A stretch of 19,880 nt of DNA, from NCBI GenBank assembly GCA_964604155.1, contig CAZRXY010000001.1, positions 1-19,880 on the forward strand, written 5' to 3'. Source of the DNA: Stygibacter sp964604155. GTDB lineage: Bacteria > Cloacimonadota > Cloacimonadia > Cloacimonadales > TCS61. This document shows positions 9,222 to 15,286 of the stretch, in pieces; position 1 is the stretch's first letter, and each line of letters begins with the position of its first letter. Under the pieces are notes generated by a model. That model made no database searches. It was not told where the DNA came from and saw only the letters and a list, made by a program, of their open reading frames with translations. Both the position numbers and the translations under genes were made by a program.

Positions 9222-10475
9222 ATGAACAGTATCTTAATAAAAAATGTGCTGCTCGATAACGCCGCCTGCGATATCTTGATTGAAGGAAACAGCATTACAC
9301 GCATAGAAGATAATATCTCTACCGATAATGCCTGCATCATTGATGGCTCAAATAAAGCCGCCCTTCCGGCTCTTTATAATATGCACACCCATATTGCCAT
9401 GAATATTATGCGCGGCTACGCAGATGATATGGCTCTTATGCCCTGGCTGCAAAACAAAATTTGGCCACTGGAAGCAAATCTCACTGAAGATGATATCTAC
9501 TGGGGCTCAAAATTTGCCTGCCTGGAAATGATCAAAGCCGGTACCGTTCTGGCTAATGATATGTACTGGCACTGGCCCGCAGAAGCAAAAGCCGCCGGCG
9601 AAATGGGTATTCGCCTTATTAATGGTATCACCCTCATTGACCTGCAGGATGACACTAAGCTGCCTCAATTGCAAAGGCAAGTGGAAGACCTGATGCACAT
9701 CAAAAATAATTATGGCGACCTGGTTCAATTTTCCCTGGCTCCTCATGCTGTTTATACCGTTAGCGAAAAAACCCTCGTCTGGACCGCAGAATACGCCAGA
9801 AAACATGACCTAAAACTTCATATCCACATCTCCGAAACTGAGCAGGAAGTGAGAGATTGCCAAGCAAAGCATGGACTCTCGCCTCTGCAATATCTGGATA
9901 AAATTGGATTTTTGGATACAAATGTGATAGCCGCTCACATGGTCTGGCTTGATAGTATTGATTTTGAGATTGTAAAAAAGACCGGCATCACTATTGCCCA
10001 CTGTCCCGTGAGTAATATGAAACTTGGCTCCGGGATTTTTAAGTATGATGAATATGCCCGGCAGGGAATTCCGATCTGCGTAGCTACAGATGGCAGCTCA
10101 TCAAATAATAACCTCGATCTCTTTGAAGAAATGAAATTTGCTGCTCTCCTGGCTAAAATCTCAAATTCCAATCCGGAAATTGCTACTGCGGATGAAATCT
10201 TCCGTACTACTACTTATAACCCCGCTCAATATCTCAATATGAATGCCGGAATCGTTAAATGCGGTAACCTGGCTGATATCATCTTAGTTGATCTGGATAA
10301 TATCAATCTCATCCCAAACCACAACCTGATCTCAAACCTTATCTATTCCGCTCATGCAGATTGCGTGCATACCACCATCTGTAATGGTAAAATCCTCATG
10401 GATAATCACCGCGTCGATGGCGAGAACGAAATTATCACTCAATTCCAAAAAACTATAAATAGACTTATGAAATAA
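9222..10475 (+). CDS. mtaD: Amidohydrolase, 5'-methylthioadenosine/S-adenosylhomocysteine deaminase-like
   Basis: A 417-aa cytosolic metal-dependent hydrolase of the MtaD/SsnA/TrzN group. Such enzymes deaminate methylthioadenosine, S-adenosylhomocysteine or related purines in methyl-group recycling. Metal and active-site motifs are in the right order: NMHTHIAMN (H-x-H), HIHISETEQEV, IAAHMVW, HCPVSNMKLGSG and VATDGSSSNNNLD. The WPLEANLTEDDIYWGSKFACLEM stretch, by pattern, matches the MtaD family. I chose ATG 9222, with GGAGG at 9212-9216, over an upstream in-frame TTG at 9210 that overlaps the terminator T-tract. Substrate cannot be fixed from sequence, and guanine or cytosine deaminase relatives are the main alternative. 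Confidence 0.82.
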   Translation: MNSILIKNVLLDNAACDILIEGNSITRIEDNISTDNACIIDGSNKAALPALYNMHTHIAMNIMRGYADDMALMPWLQNKIWPLEANLTEDDIYWGSKFACLEMIKAGTVLANDMYWHWPAEAKAAGEMGIRLINGITLIDLQDDTKLPQLQRQVEDLMHIKNNYGDLVQFSLAPHAVYTVSEKTLVWTAEYARKHDLKLHIHISETEQEVRDCQAKHGLSPLQYLDKIGFLDTNVIAAHMVWLDSIDFEIVKKTGITIAHCPVSNMKLGSGIFKYDEYARQGIPICVATDGSSSNNNLDLFEEMKFAALLAKISNSNPEIATADEIFRTTTYNPAQYLNMNAGIVKCGNLADIILVDLDNINLIPNHNLISNLIYSAHADCVHTTICNGKILMDNHRVDGENEIITQFQKTINRLMK

Positions 10476-10490
10476 TGAAACACAATTTCC

Positions 10491-10519
10491 TTGACCCCAG
10501 ATTCTACACCTGATTTAAT
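10491..10519 (+). promoter_or_regulatory. Sigma-70-type promoter of the hydrogenase-accessory operon
   Basis: TTGACC (10491-10496) and TTTAAT (10514-10519) each match the consensus at 5 of 6 positions and are exactly 17 nt apart. They lie in the gap after the amidohydrolase stop, about 45 nt before the first start codon of the operon. It is the best promoter match I found in the window. Confidence 0.55.
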
Positions 10520-10563
10520 TGCCCGAATTAGAAAAAGGAAGTAAGGTAAAACAGGAAAAAATA

Positions 10564-10911
10564 ATGAAATTAAAAGATATTATAGAAATGCTCGATGCCA
10601 AGGTGCTAACTGAGAACATAGACCTGGAAAAGGACATCTCATGTGCCTTCGCCAGCGATCTCATCAGCGATATCCTTATGTGCTCAAAAGAACCCACCCT
10701 GCTGCTTTCCGGGCTCACTAACCCCCAAATCATCCGCCTTTCCGATATGATCGATCTACTCGGCATTGTCTTTGTCCGAGGAAAAAAACCTGCACCGGAA
10801 ATCATCAAAATGGCTCAGGATAGAGATTTACCCCTTGTTTATACTGCCTATACCATGTATAAAACCAGCGGAATTCTTTTCAATAACGGCTTACGTAGTT
10901 GCAAGATATAA
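10564..10911 (+). CDS. DRTGG-domain protein, first paralog
   Basis: A 115-aa soluble protein of the DRTGG family, a small domain of unknown function often found beside [FeFe]-hydrogenase genes and in phosphotransacetylase/BioD-like proteins. It aligns along its whole length with the gene at 12715 (MKLKDI/MKLRDY, ASDLISDI/ASDLLSDV, SGILF/AGILY), at roughly 30% identity by eye. The family's TGG tripeptide is replaced here by SCA before FASDLISD. ATG 10564 with AGGA 7 nt upstream is chosen over an in-frame TTG at 10519 that coincides with the promoter -10. It is first in the operon and probably regulatory rather than enzymatic (inference). Confidence 0.78.
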   Translation: MKLKDIIEMLDAKVLTENIDLEKDISCAFASDLISDILMCSKEPTLLLSGLTNPQIIRLSDMIDLLGIVFVRGKKPAPEIIKMAQDRDLPLVYTAYTMYKTSGILFNNGLRSCKI

Positions 10912-10914
10912 ATA

Positions 10915-11403
10915 ATGGCAGAATACTGGTATTATAAAGATGGTTTTAAAGATAAGGCATATGCTCATTTTACCAATAACCCGGAGCCCGAGATCAGGCT
11001 GGATTTTGTCCTGGGTGAACGCGATTTTGTCAATGCCGGTAATGCCTCTTCCGAGATTAAAATGGCTCTCAAGAGACTTGGGGTAGATTATGCTATTCTC
11101 AGAAGGATTGCTATTGCTGCCTATGAAGCAGAGATCAATGAAACTGCTCATGCCAAAGGCGGAGATATCTCCGGAAGTATCTATCCCGAATATGTGCTTA
11201 TCCGCTTTTATGACCAAGGTCCCGGTATGGCGGATATTGAGCAGTCTATGACTCCCGGCTTCAGCACTGCCGATGAACAGGTGCGGGAAATGGGTTTCGG
11301 AGCAGGATTGGGATTGCCGAATATAAAAAAAAACGTCGATGTTCTGCATATAGATTCTGAGGCTGGAGGAAGAACTCTGGTTGAGATGATAGTATATTTC
11401 TAA
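10915..11403 (+). CDS. GHKL ATPase, RsbW/anti-sigma-factor-like
   Basis: A 162-aa protein with one HATPase_c domain of the RsbW/SpoIIAB/RsbT type. The N-box is EAEINETAHA (E71, N75), the G1 box DQGPGM (D100-M105), and the G2 box GFGAGLGL near 129-136. There is no dimerisation/phospho-acceptor His domain, so it is not a classical sensor kinase. Members bind ATP and phosphorylate or sequester partner proteins. Homologs recur next to DRTGG and HydS-like genes in clostridial and Thermotoga hydrogenase loci. The first ~25 residues are an extra N-terminal piece; no alternative downstream start is available. It begins 3 nt after the preceding stop. Confidence 0.8.
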   Translation: MAEYWYYKDGFKDKAYAHFTNNPEPEIRLDFVLGERDFVNAGNASSEIKMALKRLGVDYAILRRIAIAAYEAEINETAHAKGGDISGSIYPEYVLIRFYDQGPGMADIEQSMTPGFSTADEQVREMGFGAGLGLPNIKKNVDVLHIDSEAGGRTLVEMIVYF

Positions 11404-11416
11404 AGGGTTAAATTAT

Positions 11417-12703
11417 ATGATGAAGTTAGATAATAAAGAATATTTCCATGCTTTGCAGGTTAAACCTCAAAAATGCGTAGCCTGTATGAAATGTGTGCGG
11501 GTCTGCCCCACTGAAGCACTCCGCGTCCGTAACGGCTCTGTTCAGCTTGATCATTCACGCTGCATTGATTGCGGCAGATGCATCTCTGCCTGCAAATACG
11601 GCGCACTCCTCCCCTGGTCTGACCCTCTTGGCATTATTCAGGAAAAAAAATATAATATTGCCATAATCTCCAGCTCCTTCGCAGGACAGTTTTCTCCGAA
11701 TGTAAATTTCCGTACCGCAAAAAACTCGCTATTCCAACTCGGTTTTGATGAAGTACTCGAAGAATCTATGTTAGCGGATCAGTATGCCCTGATGATTGCG
11801 AAATATCTGAAAGATCATCCCGATATCAGACCTGTGCTCTCAAGCAAGTGCCCCGCTGTGGTCAGGCTTATACAGGTAAGATTCCCCGCCTTATTGCCAA
11901 ATCTCCTGCATCTGGAATCACCTATGAATATGCTTGCCATGTTCTCACGAAAAAAAATCTCCCGCGAAAAAAATATCCCCAACGATGATATTGGTATCTT
12001 TCAGATCGTTCCCTGTATTTCTCAAGTGACTGCCGTACATCAACCCGAAGGCAGTATTGCCACTCAAGTTAATGGCGCCATCTCTATTCAAGAAGTTTTT
12101 GGCAAAGCCCTGGAAGTGCTCCCCCAATCCATGAAAGATAATAATGAAGTAGATATCTATACTTCCGGTCTCAGTTGGGCTGTCTCCCGCATGGAAGCTA
12201 ATGATCTGGATAAAAAAAATATCCGCTCGCTCTCCGTTAGCGGCATTCCGAATGTAATTGAAATACTTCTTAAAATCGAAAATCATCAAATTGATAAATA
12301 TGATTTTATCGTCCTGCATAGCTGCACAGAAGGATGTGTGGGCGGTGTTCTTAATGTAGAAAACCCCTTCGTGGCTTCAAGCCGCATCAGACACATTATT
12401 AATACGGAACACAATAAAGTATTTCATGATCATGAAATCGAGAATATGTATAATAAAGGCGATTTTAAAGTTCAACCACTGGAAGGCAGATCTATTATGA
12501 AACTTAGTGATAATATTAGAACTGCTTTAGAAAAAATGAAGCAAATACATAAAATAAATGCCGCCCTGCCCGGCTTGGATTGTTCAGCCTGCGGCTCACC
12601 CACCTGCCTCACTCTCGCAGAAGATATTGTCGATGGCAAAGCAAGTCTCGAAGATTGCGTTGTGCTGCTTCGTAAAAAAATAAAAAATAATAAAAATAAA
12701 TGA
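11417..12703 (+). CDS. HydS-like [FeFe]-hydrogenase-related iron-sulfur protein
   Basis: 428 aa. An N-terminal 2x[4Fe-4S] ferredoxin (C20, C23, C26, C30 and C49, C52, C55, C59) is followed by an [FeFe]-hydrogenase large-subunit-like domain. The C-terminal Fe4S4 domain has C389-x2-C392-x4-C397 and C414. The three H-cluster motifs are altered. SSKCP (C145) stands for TSCCP, with Lys144 in place of the proton-transfer Cys. VPCISQ (C200) stands for MPCxxK, with Gln203 in place of Lys. VLHSCTEGC (C303, C307) stands for ExMACxxGC, with the Glu and Met replaced. The four cluster-ligating Cys remain, so an iron-sulfur site is likely but fast H2 turnover is not. Related proteins in bifurcating-hydrogenase operons are called sensory. 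It ends 11 nt before the second DRTGG gene. Confidence 0.82.
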   Translation: MMKLDNKEYFHALQVKPQKCVACMKCVRVCPTEALRVRNGSVQLDHSRCIDCGRCISACKYGALLPWSDPLGIIQEKKYNIAIISSSFAGQFSPNVNFRTAKNSLFQLGFDEVLEESMLADQYALMIAKYLKDHPDIRPVLSSKCPAVVRLIQVRFPALLPNLLHLESPMNMLAMFSRKKISREKNIPNDDIGIFQIVPCISQVTAVHQPEGSIATQVNGAISIQEVFGKALEVLPQSMKDNNEVDIYTSGLSWAVSRMEANDLDKKNIRSLSVSGIPNVIEILLKIENHQIDKYDFIVLHSCTEGCVGGVLNVENPFVASSRIRHIINTEHNKVFHDHEIENMYNKGDFKVQPLEGRSIMKLSDNIRTALEKMKQIHKINAALPGLDCSACGSPTCLTLAEDIVDGKASLEDCVVLLRKKIKNNKNK

Positions 12704-12714
12704 AAGGAGTGATT

Positions 12715-13053
12715 ATGAAACTGAGAGACTATCTTGTAGCTATTAATGGAAAACTACTCACAGAATCCAGTGATCTTGATACCCAGATTACCGGCGGATA
12801 TGCGTCTGATCTTCTTTCCGATGTGATGGGAAGTGCAAAGGAAGGTGAGATGTGGATCACTATCATGCGCCACCTTAATGTTATTGCCGTCGCCAGCTTG
12901 ACTAATATTGCCGCAATCACTTTCTCCAAAGGCTTCCTGCCCGAAGAACCAGTTATTCAAAAAGCCACTCAGGTTGGCGTCCCTCTTATCAGCACCAATC
13001 TAAATACTTTTCAAATCGCCGGAATTCTCTACCAATATCTAAATTCCAATTGA
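12715..13053 (+). CDS. DRTGG-domain protein, second paralog
   Basis: A 112-aa protein with the canonical-looking core ITGGYASDLLSDVMG followed by WITIMRHLNVIAVASL. This matches the DRTGG family better than the first paralog does. The ending, VPLISTNLNTFQIAGILY, is also typical. ATG 12715 has GGAG at 12706-12709; an in-frame ATG at 12700 overlaps the upstream stop and lacks a site. The two paralogs flank the ATPase and HydS-like genes, an arrangement known from other hydrogenase loci. Biochemical function is unknown. Confidence 0.82.
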   Translation: MKLRDYLVAINGKLLTESSDLDTQITGGYASDLLSDVMGSAKEGEMWITIMRHLNVIAVASLTNIAAITFSKGFLPEEPVIQKATQVGVPLISTNLNTFQIAGILYQYLNSN

Positions 13054-13060
13054 GGAAATC

Positions 13061-13810
13061 TTGCGCTGGTATAAGGCAGACCTCCATTTGCATTCTGTGC
13101 TTTCACCCTGTGGTGACCTCGCTATGTCACCATGCACTGTGATGAAAATAGCTCGCGAAAAAGAACTGAATCTTATCGCGATCACAGACCATAACAGCAT
13201 GGCAAATTGTGCCGCCTATCAAGAAAAAGCCAGACTTTACGGCATCACTGCCCTTACGGGGATGGAGGTGCATACATCAGAAGAAATTCACCTGATCACA
13301 CTGTTTGATGATACCGCAAGTGCCCATGAATTCGAAAAAATTATCTATGATAATCTACTACCACTTGCAAATGATCCAGATTATTTCGGTGATCAGGTGA
13401 TTATTGATGCCGACGGTAATATTATGGGCTTCGAAGAAAAAGCTCTTATTAATTACTCCATCTTAAATTTAGATGAAATCGTCAGTCTCGCCAACCAGTA
13501 TCAAGCTTTCATCTTTCCCGCTCATGTTGATGCCACCAGCTACAGTATACTCTCGCAGCTTGGCATGATCCCACCAAACCTGCCTATCGATGCCTGCGGT
13601 ATTACCGCAAAAGCTGATATCAAACAATTGCTCGCTCAATATCCACAGCTTGCTAATTATGCCTTGATTAGAAATTCTGATGCCCATTATCCCCAGGATA
13701 TCGCAAGCGGATACACAGAATTCTATCTGGATGCTCCCACTACAAAAGAACTTAGAAAAGCCTGCCGCTCGGAATTAGGACGCAGGATAGTTACTAAAAA
13801 TATATATTAA
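13061..13810 (+). CDS. PHP-domain phosphoesterase
   Basis: A 249-aa soluble metal-dependent phosphoesterase of the PHP superfamily (DNA polymerase III/histidinol phosphatase-like). Metal-ligand motifs are ADLHLHSVLSPCGD, ITDHNSM, GMEVHTSEE, FPAHVDAT and RNSDAHYP, the full H-x-H, D-H, E, H and D-x-H set, so it is probably catalytic. The start is TTG at 13061: GAGG at 13052-13055, overlapping the upstream TGA, is 5 nt away and no ATG suits. It lies between DRTGG and NuoE, as in other bifurcating-hydrogenase loci. Its substrate (a nucleotide or phospho-metabolite signal?) is unknown. Confidence 0.85.
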   Translation: MRWYKADLHLHSVLSPCGDLAMSPCTVMKIAREKELNLIAITDHNSMANCAAYQEKARLYGITALTGMEVHTSEEIHLITLFDDTASAHEFEKIIYDNLLPLANDPDYFGDQVIIDADGNIMGFEEKALINYSILNLDEIVSLANQYQAFIFPAHVDATSYSILSQLGMIPPNLPIDACGITAKADIKQLLAQYPQLANYALIRNSDAHYPQDIASGYTEFYLDAPTTKELRKACRSELGRRIVTKNIY

Positions 13811-13834
13811 AAAAATAGATAATTAGGAGGAATT

Positions 13835-14329
13835 ATGGCTGCTGAATGCTGTCCCAATAATGCTCTCTATGAAAAACTGGAGAAGATTATTAACGAAAAA
13901 AGCACCCTGGAAAGTCCACTCATCGAAATACTGCGGGAAGCTCAGGAAATCTTCGGCTTCCTGCCTCAAGAAGTGCAATCCTTTATCGCAGAAAAAATGC
14001 GTTTACCACTCAGTGAAGTCTATGGCGTTGTCACTTTCTATAATTTCTTTAGTATGAAACCACAGGGAAAGCACGTTATCAATGTCTGCACCGGCACCGC
14101 CTGCTATGTAAAAGGAGCTCCAAGACTCTTACAGATGCTCTCTGATGAACTGGGCATTGAAATCGGCGAAACTACACCGGATAATCTCTTCACGCTCAGC
14201 TCTGTGAGATGCGTGGGCGCCTGCTCGCTGGCTCCCGTCTTTGTGATCGGCGAAGATACTTATGGTCGTATTGATAACCGTGATAATCTAAAAAAAATCA
14301 TCAATAAATACCGCGAAACCAAGTTCTAA
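13835..14329 (+). CDS. hydC: NuoE/HydC-like [2Fe-2S] subunit of an NADH-linked complex
   Basis: A 164-aa thioredoxin-fold [2Fe-2S] protein of the 24-kDa NuoE family, the small subunit of bifurcating hydrogenases (HydC/HndA), NAD-formate dehydrogenases and Complex I. Ligands are C85-x4-C90 (CTGTAC) and C126-x3-C130 (CVGAC). The N-terminal helical part (IEILREAQEIFGFLPQE, SEVYGVVTFYNFF) is standard. Strong AGGAGG at 13825-13830. It carries electrons between the NuoF-like flavin subunit encoded at 15287 and the complex's iron-sulfur chain. The hydrogenase assignment rests on the neighbours, since NuoE proteins look alike across complexes. Confidence 0.88.
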   Translation: MAAECCPNNALYEKLEKIINEKSTLESPLIEILREAQEIFGFLPQEVQSFIAEKMRLPLSEVYGVVTFYNFFSMKPQGKHVINVCTGTACYVKGAPRLLQMLSDELGIEIGETTPDNLFTLSSVRCVGACSLAPVFVIGEDTYGRIDNRDNLKKIINKYRETKF

Positions 14330-14339
14330 AGGCTTTATC

Positions 14340-14912
14340 ATGCAGGATATCTCATTACATTTGCTGGATATTATTGAAAACTCCATTCGCGCCAAAGCTC
14401 GAAATATCTGGCTGCTCATCAAGGTTTTGCAACCCGATAACAGATTGAAGATTTCTGTTAAGGACGATGGCTCAGGTATGGATTATGATACCATTAACGC
14501 TGCCCAGAACCCTTTTTATACTACAAAGATCGAAAGAGAAAAAAAAGTGGGACTCGGTATCCCTCTCTTTAAAGAAAGCACTGAACGCTGTAATGGCATC
14601 TTTGAAATTGAAAGCGTTATCGGTAAAGGTACTGTTATCACCGCCGAGATGGATTATAACCACATAGACAGACTCCCTCTGGGAAGCATTGCAGACACCG
14701 TTATCACCTCTATTCTCGGTCATGAAAATGTGAATCTCCACCTCGAGATGATCAACCAAAAATCGGGGGATACTATGATAGATTTTAAATTCTCTACCGC
14801 ACTGGTTAGAAAAGAACTGGGAGATATTCCTCTCACCTATCCTGATGTTATCACTTTTCTTAGTGAAATGATCTCAGAAGGTATAAAAAAAACAGATCTG
14901 GAGGAAAATTAA
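14340..14912 (+). CDS. Histidine-kinase-type ATPase domain protein
   Basis: A 190-aa protein with a GHKL ATPase domain: N-box DIIENSIRAKA (E13, N14), G1 DDGSGM (D43-M47), F-box-like PFYTTK and G2 KVGLGIPL (G71, G73). It starts directly at the N-box with no sensor or phospho-acceptor domain, so it is a bare kinase-type ATPase. An extra ~80 residues at the C-terminus (from about 105) have no recognised domain. Homologs sit between HydC and HydB in other anaerobes and are annotated as histidine kinases. Its partner is unknown. Its stop overlaps the next ATG by 1 nt (TAATG), with that gene's GGAGG at 14900-14904. Confidence 0.78.
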   Translation: MQDISLHLLDIIENSIRAKARNIWLLIKVLQPDNRLKISVKDDGSGMDYDTINAAQNPFYTTKIEREKKVGLGIPLFKESTERCNGIFEIESVIGKGTVITAEMDYNHIDRLPLGSIADTVITSILGHENVNLHLEMINQKSGDTMIDFKFSTALVRKELGDIPLTYPDVITFLSEMISEGIKKTDLEEN

Positions 14913-15277
14913 TGAAGACACTCGAAGATTTACGCAAAATCAGGAAAAAAGTGCAAAGCGACTCCTCTCGAAACAACTCAAACTTCCGCTATAAAGTTGT
15001 CGTGGGTATGGGCACTTCCGGTATCGCTACCGGGGCTAGAGATGTGATGAAAACTATCCTTGCCGAAATCTCAAATCTCGGCATTAAAAATATTATTGTC
15101 TCACAAACCGGGGAAAAAGGCCTCGCTGCCCTCGAACCCGTTATTGACGTGATCGAAGACGGAAGACCCACTATCACCTACGTTAATTTAAATCCCCAAA
15201 AAGCTCGACAAATTGTCAATCAACACCTGCTCAATAATAAAATTGTCCAGGAATATACCGTATCTTTCAGGGATTAG
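14912..15277 (+). CDS. HndB-like (thioredoxin-fold [2Fe-2S]-ferredoxin family) protein lacking cysteines
   Basis: A 121-aa protein matching the HndB/(2Fe-2S)-ferredoxin-domain family found in NADP-reducing and bifurcating hydrogenase operons. The frame KVVVGMGTSGIATGARDVM, then VSQTGEKGLAALEPVIDV, then YTVSFRD at the end is typical. In family members I know, Cys occur at the GTCG and TGC-x-G-x-C positions. Here they are Ser, Glu and Ala, and the protein contains no Cys at all. It therefore cannot hold the family's [2Fe-2S] cluster and may be structural or regulatory. The fold signature is otherwise intact and shows no sign of pseudogenisation. It is 9 nt from the NuoF-like gene. Confidence 0.75.
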   Translation: MKTLEDLRKIRKKVQSDSSRNNSNFRYKVVVGMGTSGIATGARDVMKTILAEISNLGIKNIIVSQTGEKGLAALEPVIDVIEDGRPTITYVNLNPQKARQIVNQHLLNNKIVQEYTVSFRD

Positions 15278-15286
15278 GAGGAAATT

